A stretch of DNA of 64,000 nucleotides from Azolla caroliniana (GCA_043228905.1 JBHGNT010000016.1:12152001-12216000), one strand, 5' to 3'; numbered from the stretch's first letter, positions 43,403 to 54,205 are shown. The notes: generated by a model not told the origin, from the letters alone. Numbers and translations: made by a program.

Positions 43403-45640
43403 AGTCGGTTCGAGAGGATTTGGCTACCCATGTCGCCGCACGAATTGTATTTCGTGCGGAAGCCGAATTTGGCGCACCTTCGGGTATTCGGCAACATTGT
43501 GTATGTGCATGTGCTGGATGAAAAGTGAAGCAGACTGGATGCAAAATACGAGAAGTGCATCTTGGTTGGCTATTCCGATGAACAGAAGGGGTATAAGTGC
43601 TACAACCCCTGTTCGAAGCAAGTCCGAGTTAGTTGTGATGTTGTCTTTGACGAATTAGCATCTTGGTACCTCGCATCACCCGAACCCGAGCTGGTTGATG
43701 CAGATGAGGTGACAGATTCCGGCACATAGGGAAGTGTTGCGGAATCTAAATGACCAGATAGTCTGACTTCCCTCGGGATCACTGGACCGAATCCGGGTTG
43801 GTTGAGCCGGAGTGGTCAACCAAATGATGAGTTGGCGAGTAGTGAAGACTCGGTCGTGCTCTCCCCATGCAAGAAACCAAGGAGACAGTTCATCCGCACA
43901 GAGAAAGGGAAGAAGAAGATGTCGGAATATGACACTGGCAGAGATGAGTTGGATCGGAGCGAATCCGATTCCGGAAAGAACAAAGATGGATCTTTAGAAG
44001 AGAAGTTTGAGTCGGCCAAGAGGGCCAAGAAATTGGCAGAGCAAAAACTGCGTCGATCCACCCGTCAGAAGCACCCTATAGTTCGGTACGGATATAACGA
44101 GTATATGGCCCATCATTATGCGTACATGGTGAAGGTGGCAATCATGTGTGAGCCGGAGAGCTACGCAGAAGCGGCTAACGATCCAAACTGGAAGAGATGC
44201 ACATGCTCATGGATAAAGAGGTATGGGACTTGGTGGATGTACCGAAAGGAGTGAAGCCGATTGGTTACCGGTGGGTATACAAAGTCAAATACAATACCGA
44301 TGGCTCCGTCAACCGGTACAAGGCCGGATTACTAGCAAAGGGCTACATGCAACAACACGACATTGACTAGGATGAGACGTTCATGCCGGTCGCAAAGATG
44401 ACGACCGTCCGTGTCTTGCTTGTGGTAAAAAATGGACGTGAAAAATGCATTCTTGCAAGGTGATCTTGAGGAACAAGTATAGATGGTTCAACCCCCCTGA
44501 TTTTAGTTTGGAATGAACACGTTGGCCATTTGCCGACTGAAGAAGTCCCTTTACGGACTCAAGCAAGCCCCACGTGCATGGAATGCAAAAATCAAGCCGC
44601 AACTGCGTCGGATGGGGTTTGCCGCAGTGAGGTCAGAATCTTCCCTATTCATCCGATGAGGTTTGAATGGGCCGATAAGTATTTTGCTTTTTGTTGATTA
44701 TTTAATCATCGCTGGCGCCAACCTGGACGAAATCGACTACGTCACGTCCGAACTAGCAGCATTGTTTGACATGAAGGATCTTGGGGACATTCATTACTTC
44801 CTCGGGATCGAAGTGATCCACTCCTTGGAAGGCATACTGATAAGTCAACGCCACTATGTGTTGAGTATTCTCTTCAAATTCAGTATGACAGAATGCAAGT
44901 CAGTCATGACTCCTCTGGATAGGAATGTGAACCTTTGCCCTGCCTACAAAACGGCATGCGACCCGAAAAGTTTCCGACAAATAGTCGAAGCCTCATATAT
45001 CTGACCATCACCCAATCGGACCTCAACTATCTGATCGGATTGATTAGTCAATTTATGGCACATCCAACCGTGGAGCACCTTTAATGCATGCACCGAATAC
45101 TTAGGTACGTTAGTGGCATTAAGGATAGGGGGTTGCTGTATTGGACCGGTGTAGCTGGACAACTTGTCGGCTACACAGATGCCGATTGGGCTGGAAATGC
45201 CCGAGGCCGTAGGTCTACATCTGAATATGCATTTTCATTTGGAAGCGTCGTGGTCTCCTGGAGCAGTAAGAAGCAATCGACAATAGCATTGTTGAGCATC
45301 GAGGATGAGTACCGAGGAGCGGTTGTCACGACATGCGAAGCCATATGGCTCAAGCGGCTCCTAAAGGATCTGCAATTGGAGGTGTCTGATCCTACAACGA
45401 TCTACTGTGACAACCTCAGCAACATCCACCTGGTGAAGAACCCCGTTTTTCACGCAAGGACCAAGCACATTGAGGTGCACTCTCCGGTGAGCGTGTCCTC
45501 TTCGGTGAAGTCAAACTTGTGTATGTTCCGACGGATCGGCATACTGTCAACATCTTCACCAAACATCTCGGCTTGGACAAGTTGCAACATTTTTCGGAGA
45601 TGCTTGGTCTTCAATATCTCATCATGCCGCACTTGAGGGG
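43403..45640 (+). pseudogene. Copia H4 integrase end, RT, RNaseH
   Basis: Plus-strand Copia. Integrase C-terminal region (FVRKPNLAHLRVFGNIVYVH, CILVGYSDEQKGYKCYNP), charged linker with REYHP-like RRSTRQKHPIVRYGYNEYMA, RT start (VWDLVDVPKGVKPIGYRWVY), FLQGDLE-equivalent broken near 44450, then MNGPISILLFVDYLIIAGAN (catalytic YVDD changed to FVDY), DMKDLGDIHYFLGIEV, RNaseH GYTDADWAGNARGRRSTSEY, CDNLSNIHLVKNPVFHARTK and HLGLDKLQHF. At least six stops or frameshifts. A polypurine tract (TTGAGGGGGAGA) lies at about 45633. Confidence 0.85.
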
Positions 45641-45851
45641 GAGAAAGGAGGAAACCAGAACGGGAACTGGGAAAACAAGTAATGACACTGGACAAAGAGC
45701 CGGAGAGACAGGGGAAGACAAGAAGAAGAAGGAAGCTTAGTTGACTGAAGAAGTCGGCACATATGATAAAGTCAGAACAAGCAACAGAGTCATGAAGGAT
45801 AGAGCTGACCAGAATGAGAAGGCCAAGACCAGGTGTGTTGATCGGGCAAGC

Positions 45852-46322
45852 TCAACCGAATTCGCATCGGTTGAACAAGCCAGAGCTGGATCGGTATCCG
45901 GAATGGAGAACCGGATAGGTACCTGGATCCGTGTCTGGATATATCGGTATCCAGAACCTATAGCCGAATCGGAGAACCGGATTGTACTCTGGAATAGTAA
46001 GAACCGGTAGGCTGTTGGAGCCTACGGTGTTGGGGTAGTTGTGGTTCATGCGACAAGTTGCAGGGACTATGGTTAAAGAGAATTGGCTCAATTCGCATCG
46101 GTTGAACAAGCTAGAGCCGGATCGGTATCTGGAATGGAGAACCGAATAGGTACCCGGATCCGTGTCTGGATATATCGGTATCCAGAACCTATAGCTGAAT
46201 CAGAGAACTGGATTGTACTCTAGAATAGTAAGAACCGGTAGGCTGTTGGAGCCTACGGTGTTGGGGTAGTTGTGGTTCACGCGGCAAGTTGCAGGGACTA
46301 AGGTTAAAGAGAATTAGCTCAA
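45852..46322 (+). repeat. 231-bp tandem duplication
   Basis: Two adjacent copies offset by 231 bp (for example TTCGCATCGGTTGAACAAG at 45861 and 46092; CGGTAGGCTGTTGGAGCC in each), about 95% alike by eye. They lie just after the H4 polypurine tract, so the unit may be 3' UTR or LTR sequence. No coding. Confidence 0.8.
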
Positions 46323-46834
46323 TTTATATAAGGCTTATGCGTTGATGTGAGAAAGATTAAGAATAGGAAGAAGAAGAGTTAAAAGTAATGTGTGAGAGAG
46401 AGACGAGCATAGATAAGAGAAAGAGACAATGTATGATTTCAGAATCAAAAGTATATGATATGAACATGATTTATATTAAGAATACAAGTTGTTACCAACT
46501 TTACAATGCTTGATTGCAAGATAAACCCTTTCTCTTCCAAATTTCGGCTTGAACCCTCGACTTAAGTGTTGAGAGATAATAAACTTCCCAAATGAGCTAG
46601 CTTGTTTGTTTGGTTATATTATTTTCTAACCTTTTCTTGATTCCCTCCCTTACTTGATTCCCCTCCTTTTATAGATGCCCCCATGCATGTGAGGGTACAA
46701 GATATGCATGATCGCCATTTGGCGTTCATGCATTACATGTGATGCATGATAGACATCTCGCTCATTTGAGCTTTCATGTATGAAAATAAACATGGGATAA
46801 GTAGGGTCATGGAAATATAATTTTAAAAACAAAT

Positions 46835-46895
46835 AAACTAGTATAGTGGTATGTACTTTATACTTGGTATGTAAGGTTGTGTGTTCAAGTCTCTT
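46835..46895 (+). other. tRNA-like A/B-box module 1 in LTR
   Basis: Plus-strand ACTAGTATAGTGGTATG (A-box-like) followed about 45 bp later by GTGTTCAAGTCTC (B-box-like). A second, similar copy lies about 126 bp downstream. Confidence 0.45.
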
Positions 46896-46960
46896 AGAAG
46901 TTACTCAATAGAATATTTAAGTTTATTTCTATATCCTTTACAAAACTTTCAAAACAAATA

Positions 46961-47020
46961 ACTTAACCTAGTGGTATGTACTTCGTACTTGGTGTGTGAG
47001 GTTATTGGTTCAAGTTTTTA
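46961..47020 (+). other. tRNA-like A/B-box module 2 in LTR
   Basis: ACTTAACCTAGTGGTATG then TTGGTTCAAGTTT. Closely similar to 46835-46895, including the shared CTTGGTRTGTRAGGTT centre. Confidence 0.5.
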
Positions 47021-47082
47021 AAACATTTTTGAATACAATGTTTAAGTTCATTTTTATATCATGAAGCACATCCTTCACGACA

Positions 47083-48334
47083 CCCACCCCCTCTGAACTT
47101 GCACATTGGTTGTGTAGAGTTCATCCAACACTTCTTCTGATTCTTTTAGTTCTTCTCCTTCTTCATAAAATTCGGGATCTAGTGACTCCCTCCTTTTAAA
47201 TATTTTAATCCTTTTTCCTGCATTTGGAATACGAATTTCTGTCCCATCTAATTCATTGAGGAAATATGTGGCCTCATCTGTTATTTTCCTAACTTCATAA
47301 GGTCAAAACCATCTTTTTGCGAACTTCCGAATAGTACTGTATTGATTATCTAGGCTACTATCATATACTAATACCCAGTCTCCCTCTTGCACCTTCCTTG
47401 GTCGTATTCTTTTTATCTTGTCAAATCTATCCTTATTCTTGATTCTTTCCTCTTTCAATCTAGTAGCTGCTTTTTCTATGTCTTTTGTCCTGGATTGAAG
47501 TTGTTGTATCTGAATCGCTAGTAAATCTTTCCTACTCCTTTTTTATTCCCACGGTAGCACACCCCATGTAGTTATTTTTTCTTCAATTGGCATTATCGGC
47601 TTCTGTCCTGTGTTTAATTTTGCAAGCATATATCCGGTAACAATGTTGTGAGTTGTCCTATTAGCCCATAGTGGATAGGGTAAGACTTTTGGCCAATCAC
47701 CGACCCGTCCTTTACATGCCTTTGCTAAAGTTTTGACTATGGGCCCATTTCCCCTTTCTATCTTTCCATTAGCTTCCGGATTGTATGTCATTATCAAAGA
47801 AAGCTGAATCCTTACTTTGTCGAAAAAATCTTGAGCTTCTATAGAATTGAGCTCTCCCCTATTTGCCACTATCTTCTCGATACATCCACATCTACAAACA
47901 ATGTCCTCCAAGATGAATTGACATACTCCTAATGTCCCATTTGTTTGCAGTGGACATCCTTCCAGTTGATTTGTTAGATCTTCTCTTGCAAGAAACAAGT
48001 ATCTCTTTTGTCCTACTCCAAGTGGCATTGTTAACCAAATCTATCATCCACTTGTAATGCACCCCCAGTGAGTATGTTGGGTGTAACTCATCAAATTTTT
48101 TTACATATGAATAATATTGTCAAGTGGGACAAGTTTTCACATACTTTTTTATTTCCTCATAGTATCGAGGCCACCAAACCGTTCTTTAATCTTACCGAAA
48201 GTGACCCACACTCCTTGATGACCATCCCATTCTTTGTCGTGCAACTCTCTCATTATGTCCTTTCTTTGCCCTTCAGAACCTATTACTGTGTGTGGGTTTC
48301 CTGCCTTGGTTTTCAGATGTCATCACAAATATCC
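47083..48334 (-). pseudogene. G5 integrase
   Basis: The open part 47543-48028 reads as a Gypsy integrase core with unusual sequence: GVGQKRYLFLAREDLTNQLE, CRCGCIEKIVANRGELNS, SLIMTYNPEANGKIERGNGP, WANRTTHNIVTGY. The second catalytic Asp (usually S-D-xG) is Asn here. HHCC sequence is expected at about 48030-48334 but is broken. The 47083-47540 part is the C-terminal region, open only in pieces. Confidence 0.75.
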
Positions 48335-48880
48335 TTAATGTAGGAAGAACTTATGGGCTTTCTTGCGAAACTGTGCGAGTTCTTTTCGAGATCGTCCTTT
48401 ATAATTGATAGGGGTTTGCAGATATTTCCTTATTTCCTTGAATTCTTCTTCATAGTATTCTAGAAATTGCATTCCTCCTTCCCGGGTAATGCTTGTGGTA
48501 AGGACTGCTTGTTCTTTGTCCTCATCGTCTGAGTCTAGAATCTCCTCTTCCTTATACATTGCTCTTGATAACATATTTGCTACTGCATTTCTATTCCTAG
48601 AGATATGTCGAACTTCAGGGTTGATTGATCTAATATAGATGCACCATCTTAACATGGCTTGATCTGGAATATCACAATTAGCTATGATACCAAGAATCGG
48701 CAAACTATCCGTTTCTATTATTAATTCAACACCAATTAAGTAATCTCTATTTGTCTTAACTGTTGTTACTATCCCCCATAGATCTTTTTTCACTTGTGCA
48801 TATTTTCTTTGTTGACCACTCAGAACCTTTGCTCCGAATCGGATTGGATACCTTTCTTCCTCATCCTGTTGGCTTATCAC
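48335..48880 (-). pseudogene. G5 RNaseH
   Basis: 182-codon frame: EERYPIRFGAKVLSGQQRKY, DLWGIVTTVKTNRDYLIGVE, ETDSLPILGIIANCDIPDQA, RHISRNRNAVANMLSRAMYK. This matches RNaseH and the tether of a divergent Gypsy lineage (family pattern LSRxxY before the integrase zinc finger). Confidence 0.75.
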
Positions 48881-48924
48881 CCATCCAATTTCAATGGGAC
48901 TAGAGTCTACTATGAGATAATGGG

Positions 48925-49869
48925 TCAGGTGTAGTCAGGTTGCTTTAACGGTGGAGCTTGTGCCAAGTAGGACTTCAGTTTCCTCATTGCCTCTGAATGT
49001 TCTTCAATCCATTCAAATGTTTCTCCTTTTCTTAGGATTCTATATAAGGGTTCAGATAAATGGGCATAATGCGGAATCCATTGGTAGTAAAAGACATATA
49101 CCCCCAGAAACCTTCGTACTTCTGAGATGGATTTACATTCCTCCTGCATATTTTGAATTGCATTAACCTTGGTTGGGGATGGCTTTCTCCTATACGGGCC
49201 ACACATATGACCAACTATCAATATCTCTTTGGTACCAAATCTTGACTTCGCCCCTGATAAGGTCAAATGCACTTCTTCCATCCTTGATAGTATCTTCTCA
49301 CAATCCTTGATATGGTCGACCACGAATTGTCGGCAACCACTTTCGTCCAATTCCTCATTCTTCTCTTCCTCCTTGCATCCCTTAATCAGAACATCATGTA
49401 AAAAAGGCATTGTAATGTGAGGAATAAAATCACGAAGTACCTTGTTCATTCCATTCATCATATGCACCATTGAGTTGGTCGCTCCTTGCGGCAAGGTACA
49501 CATCCGTACTAACCCTATAGATGTCTTGATAGAAGTAATATCTCGACTTTTGGTAGCAAGTTGAAATTGATCATACCCGGAATAAAGGTCTCCCATTCTT
49601 CTTGCAAACATCTCAGCAAACTCATCCACAATTGGCCCTACTCTCGAGTTTCGGATTGTTACCTTATTCACGGGTTGCATATCTTGGATAAATCAAAATC
49701 GCTCATCTTTCGTTAACACAGTGAACCATTGACTCAACTAAGGAGCGTTCGATGGTTCCAAGATACCCATCGTTATCTTCTCTTTCAAAAGTTCTAATAG
49801 TTGAGGGATTCTAGCCATAGGCATGGGTATTAGCTTAAAATTCCATGGAATATGAGGGATAGTGAATAT
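48925..49869 (-). pseudogene. G5 reverse transcriptase
   Basis: The open stretch 48925-49680 contains MQPVNKVTIRNSRVGPIVDE, GDLYSGYDQFQLATKSRDIT, LPQGATNSMVHMMNGMNKVL and PHITMPFLHDVLIKG (the usual catalytic F-x-D-D is FLHD), followed by a connection domain with VRRFLGVYVFYYQWIPHYAH. To the right (49681-49869) broken RT N-terminal sequence runs to the Copia LTR at 49870. The SGYDQ and PFxDDVxIKG pattern marks a lineage distinct from G1-G4. Confidence 0.8.
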
Positions 49870-50496
49870 TGTTGCGCTCGTGACCGGCCATAGCTGGTTA
49901 CCATTCATATATTCGCGTGCAAGAAATAACGCTCAGACAGAAAACCGAAGAACAAAATAGCTAAAATCAGAGAACACACCGATTTTACCGTGGAAACCCG
50001 AACTGGGAAAAACCACGTGGAGTCCACTTGCTCCGAAAAACAAATCACTATGGTGATGAGGGGGTACAACAAGAAACTCAGAGGAAACGACCTCGAGTTC
50101 TTCTTCATCAGCAAATGGCAATAGAGTTGCACTTACTCGAACTCTCCTTGTCTTACACGTTGTGGTGTAGTTTTTCACACACGATATGAAAACTAGTAAA
50201 AACATTATTTAAGATTAGTTTAATGTATTCATATGGGAAGATAGATGTCTTCAAGAGCTTCATAATGTATTTTACTATGCATGAAACGGATAAACAAGTA
50301 TGAAGTTATGTGAGTGTGAAGTTTGAAGAAAAAAGAAAAGAAAAGACAAAACTGTGAGATATCCCACATAAATAGGACAACATTGGAACCCAGGATATAT
50401 AACGGAAACCAAAACATATTCATTTTATCAATGAGTGGAGCATAGAATGTTCAAGGTGACTTGGGCTACACTGTGTGGTGTGAACGTCCACACGTA

Positions 50497-50575
50497 TGCC
50501 CAAAACTTACACACGCGCGTACGCCCGAAGCGTCCACATGGCTATGCATACGCGCGTGTGTAAGTTCTGGGCGTA
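50497..50575. repeat. Inverted repeat, CG-alternating
   Basis: Arms at about 50497-50522 (ACTTACACACGCGCGTAC) and 50550-50575 (ACGCGCGTGTGTAAGT), separated by about 25-30 bp, giving a potential hairpin within TG/CG-alternating sequence. Confidence 0.75.
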
Positions 50576-50664
50576 CGTGTGGATGTTTTCGGACATATGC
50601 GTGTGTGCAAGTTCCAGGCATACGCGTGCACGATTGCGTGGATGTTTCGAACGGACGCGTGGAT

Positions 50665-51048
50665 GCATACATGCTACGGTCGGGACGCGCGCGTGCGTGG
50701 ATGCGTACATTGCGTAGTCGGGACTTTTGCGCGCGGACGCGTCTACGGTTTGGTTGCGACACACGTACGTATTGCGCACGGGCTAAACTTTATGGATGAT
50801 TGGGTCATTTGACCGAATTATACGGACGGTTGCATGCAACTAAAAGCCAAGGCCATTGCGTACATGCTATGGTCGGGACGCGCCCGTGTGTGGATGCGTA
50901 CATTGCACAGTCGGGACTTTTGCGCGCGGACGCGTCTACGGTTTGGTTGCGACACACGTATGTATTGCGCACGGGCTAAACTTTATGGATGATTGGGTCA
51001 TTTGACCGAATTATACAGACGGTCGCATGCAACTAAAAGCCAAGGCCA
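50665..51048 (+). repeat. 192-bp tandem duplication
   Basis: Two copies offset by 192 bp (ATGCTACGGTCGGGACGCG at 50671, ATGCTATGGTCGGGACGCG at 50863), more than 90% alike. GC- and CpG-rich compared with the AT-rich flanks. Confidence 0.85.
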
Positions 51049-51155
51049 TGCAACTCAAAGTAAAAGGCATGCAACTAAACATGGAAGCATGCAACTAAAA
51101 GTAGAGGCCATGCAACTAAAAATAGAGGTCATGCAACTAAAAGTGGACATGCAAA
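51026..51155 (+). repeat. About 21-bp minisatellite
   Basis: Six copies of CATGCAACTAAAAGTAGAGGC-like units (period 20-21 bp). In one frame the 21-bp copies read MQLKVEA, MQLKIEV, MQLKVDM, a heptad pattern, within a 65-codon open stretch (50993-51190). Confidence 0.85.
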
Positions 51156-51797
51156 GTAACATTGGGAAGGAGGATCAACAAAGAGCTTGATATATGTTCC
51201 ATTTTTTCCCTCTACTTTTTTTTTCCTTCTTCTTCTTTGGGAAAAAAATCTCTCTCATATTGATATTGGACCACTCCTTACATGGCTGTTGGCTCTTTTC
51301 TTTAAAAAAATTTATCTCTCATTTTTATCTTCAACCCGTTGTAACAAGATTCTTGATTTATAAAAGAATCTATTTTCTTATGCTATAAATGAACATTTTC
51401 TCTCATTTACTCATCTTATATGTGAATTTTGCTTGTGTTGTACGTGTTGCACTAAAACCTTCTAGTCTAGAACCCCGACGGTTCCGCCTCGTGATCTACA
51501 CATAGTAACGGATTTTCACAACAACGTTCTCTCAGTTACGAAGGCCACTACCCCGTACTAACTATCTCATGATAATAATCCATATAATGATTGCCATAGA
51601 TGCTTATATACTAGTACAACTCTCGGACTATTTACAAGTATAGCCCATAGAGGCTTATTTCGACTATTTATAGATATAGTCTCCTGAGTTGGCTGTCTAC
51701 ACGATTTCGGTTTCGACCTCGGCCTATCGGCCTAGGCCGAGTTCCTCATCAACTCGGATCTTCTCTGTTCCCCTTCGGAGGGACCTGTTTCCCAACA

Positions 51798-53326
51798 AAC
51801 TCCCCCTTAACTCCGGCATGGGGTACTTCACCAATCTGACCCTCTATCGACACGCGTTCAGCTTTTCGGCTTACAACACCTTTGTTAGCATGTCTGATCC
51901 ATTCTCAGTCGTGTGAACCTTAGTTAGAGAAAACTCCTTCTCTTCTACTTTCTCTTGGAGCCAATGGTATTTCCTCTGGATGTGTTTGGTCCTGGAGTGG
52001 TAGGCGGCATTTTTTGCAAGGTGGATGGCACTTTGATTATTGTAGTAGAGTCGGAATTCTTTTTGCTGAATTCCCAGTTCATTGATAAACTCCTTCATCC
52101 ATATGATTTCCTTGTCGGCTTCCGCTGCGGCCATATACTCGGCTTCCGTGGTCGATAGAGCCATGGCCTTCTGCAACTTCGATTGCGATGGGACAGCTCC
52201 CTTGGCATGAGTCATTATGTATCCGAATGTGGATCGGCCGGTATCTTCATCAGCCGACATGTCCGAATCCGTGTAACTTTCCAATGTGGGGTTACCTAAG
52301 CCAAAACAAAGACACATATTCGAGGTGCCTCTTAGGTACCGAAGTATCCACTTCACAACAGCCCAATGCTCTCTCCTGAGATTGCTCATATATCGGTTGA
52401 CCACTCTGACTATGTATCCTATGTTCGGCCTGGTACAAACCATTGGACTTCCAACCACTGAGGCATAAGGAACCCTTTCCATCTTGGCCTTTTCTGTTCT
52501 TGATTTCGGACATTGTTCTTTAATCAGCTTGCAATTCGTCGGCAGTGTCGAGCCGATCGGTTTCGCGCACTCCATGCTGAATCTCTGGAGCACCTTTGTC
52601 ACATACTTTTCTTTTGACAACCACAATAATTTCTTTGTTCGATCCCGAACAATTTGCATCCCCAGGATTTGCTTTCCTGGACCCATATCCTTCATCGAGA
52701 ACAACCTAGTCAAGGCCTTCTTCAGCACTCAGATCTTCATATGGTCTCGTCCGACAATTAGCATGTCGCCCACATATAACAGGACGATGAGAAAATCTCC
52801 TCCGTCAAAATTCATCATATACATGCAGTGATTGGCCTACGTTTTTTGGTACCAATTGTAAGTCATGAAGGAGTCGAACTTCCGGTGCCAATGCCGGGGA
52901 GCTTGCTTCAGTTTATATAAGCTCTTCTTTAACCGGCATACCAGGTGCTCCTTACCTTTCCTGGTGAATCCTTCCGGTTGTTACATGTAGATCTCTACTT
53001 CGAGGTCGCCATGTAGGAATGTTGTCTTGACGTCTAGTTGCTCTACTTGGAGGTCCATGCTTGCCGTTATGATCAACATCGTCCGGATGGATGTCATCTT
53101 CACTACCGGGGCAAAGAGATCATCGAAATCCTTTGCATCTTTACGACTGTGGGTGTCCTCCTTTGCTTCTTTAAAACTTTTCGTCTCCCCCTCATCGGTC
53201 AGCAACACATGCTTTGCATCCGAAAATCTCCGGGGGCCTCTTCTCTCTCTTAGAGGATATCTTCTTCCTTGGTTCTCGGCTACCAATTCTTCCATTTGTT
53301 CTTCATCCGAATCCAATTTGGGGTCT
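51798..53326 (-). pseudogene. Copia H5 RT and RNaseH
   Basis: Minus-strand Copia of the C1 family. 51871-52728 holds the RT end and RNaseH (SMKDMGPGKQILGMQIVRDR, VPYASVVGSPMVCTRPNIGY, ESYTDSDMSADEDTGRSTFG, STTEAEYMAAAEADKEIIWM). A stop (CTGAG) interrupts at 52728; RT continues to 52981 (LLYVGDMLIVG; catalytic YVDD changed to YVGD) and, after a frame break, 52981-53326 (FLHGDLEVEIYM, acidic linker). Truncated at about 53326 where the tRNA array begins. The RT has lost part of its N-terminus. Confidence 0.85.
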
Positions 53327-53346
53327 TGTATGTACCATCTTTTCTT

Positions 53347-53419
53347 GTCCAAACCCGGACTTGAACCGGAGACCCCTAGTGTGTTAGACTAGCATGATAA
53401 CCTGCTACACCATCTAGAC
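53347..53419 (-). tRNA. tRNA-Val(AAC)-like, unit 0 position A
   Basis: Acceptor GTCTAGA/TTTGGAC pairs with two G-U; anticodon stem CTAGT/ACTAG perfect; loop CTAACAC (anticodon AAC); T stem TCCGG/CCGGG; B box GGTTCAAGTCC. D loop slightly changed (AGCAGG). First module after the Copia junction. Confidence 0.6.
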
Positions 53420-53524
53420 ATATTGGATAGATAAATAAAAGACTAATCTGAATGGAAATTCCACATGCCAATTCGAAAAGACTAAGGTAAAACATTATTG
53501 TTGTTGTAATAGAAAAGATTATTT

Positions 53525-53596
53525 CTCCAAACCCGAACTCAAACAGAGACCTCTAGTGTGTAAGACTAGCGTGATAAAAAACTACACCATCTGAAC
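53525..53596 (-). pseudogene. tRNA-Val(UAC)-like pseudogene, unit 0 position B
   Basis: 72 nt. Acceptor end mismatched (G1 opposite G72), B box lost (GTTTGAGTTC) and an A-run in the D loop. Anticodon arm intact with TAC where other B copies have CAC. Confidence 0.6.
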
Positions 53597-53937
53597 CACT
53601 ATATTATTCGTAATTTAATAGTTTCACATGAATTTGTTAATTAGACCAACCGATTGGCATGTCACACTGACATTGACGTAACGACTTTGTATGTTTGTCA
53701 AGGCGTAGTAACGTTGACCTAAGTTATAGAAGTCTTTCTGACTACATACTATTTAGATTGAAAAAGGTAGCACAAATGGAAGCATGAAATGACGAAATCC
53801 TTTTGCTTTGCTTTATATATGAGGAGAGCTTGAAGTTCGTTTAACATATTGCTTGACTATATCGACATCATTACAATCAACCATACTTGCAAAGAACAAT
53901 AGGGATTATTTTGGTCAGTACAAATAGCACATCTCTT

Positions 53938-54010
53938 GTCCAAACGTAGACTGTAACCGGAGACCTCTAATGTGTTAGAGTAGCATGAAAATCAACTACA
54001 CCATCTAAAC
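53938..54010 (-). pseudogene. Degenerate tRNA-Val-like, unit 0 position C
   Basis: Acceptor GTTTAGA/TTTGGAC-like; anticodon loop CTAACAC kept but stem mismatched (CTACT/ATTAG); T loop TTACAGT breaks the B box. Confidence 0.6.
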
Positions 54011-54132
54011 ATATCAACGATATCTATATTTCTCTCTTAATTAATCTTGGTGCCATACCGATTGTACAAGAGATGGTTCTGAGATGAGTTTCAAGATAAC
54101 ATTTATTTGTAAAAGAATAGTTCAAAACATGC

Positions 54133-54205
54133 AAATAACCCCGGACTCAAACCGAACACCATGAGACTAGAAGTCTAAGGACATAACCAACAACACTATC
54201 TAGAC
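54133..54205 (-). pseudogene. Degenerate tRNA-like, unit 0 position D (anticodon position TCT)
   Basis: Aligns over 73 nt with the Val modules: GTCTAGATAGTG D arm, T arm TTCGG TTTGAGT CCGGG. The anticodon arm differs (TTAGA CTTCTAG TCTCA, anticodon TCT) and the 3' acceptor strand no longer pairs. Confidence 0.55.

Larger units (their letters stand above)
46346..47082 (-). repeat. Probable G5 3' LTR
   Basis: Minus-strand LTR next to the G5 pol. Its minus-strand start TGTCGTGAAGGATG adjoins a polypurine tract (GAGGGGGTGGG) at about 47083-47093. A minus-strand TATA box (ATCTATAAAAGGAG) lies at about 46662-46675. The left end is uncertain (first guess TGTGAGAAAG at about 46346). Confidence 0.55.
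50161..51523 (+). repeat. 1.36-kb insertion, probable solo LTR, TSD ACGT(T)
   Basis: Ends TGTGGTGTAG...TTTTCACAACA and flanked by ACGTT (50157-50161 and 51524-51528; the last T is shared with the TG end). Removing it joins the two halves of the H5 LTR. It has a TATA box (CTATAAATG, about 51383) in the right place for a large U3. No protein coding is convincing. Internal repeats are listed separately. Confidence 0.72.
49870..51797 (-). repeat. Copia H5 3' LTR, split by a solo LTR
   Basis: Left part 49870-50160 (TGTTGCGCTC..., with CGTGGAAACCCGAACTGGGA as in the LTR at 1279-1750) and right part 51524-51797 (ending CCTGTTTCCCAACA). Together about 560 bp. Polypurine tract just inside at 51798-51808. 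Interrupted at 50161-51523. Confidence 0.8.

Noticed and set aside
50461-50812. Overlapping frames of 73-112 codons rich in Cys, Arg and Ala
   Set aside because: They are produced by TGCG/CGCG repeats on both strands and several frames at once, which is typical of repeat DNA.
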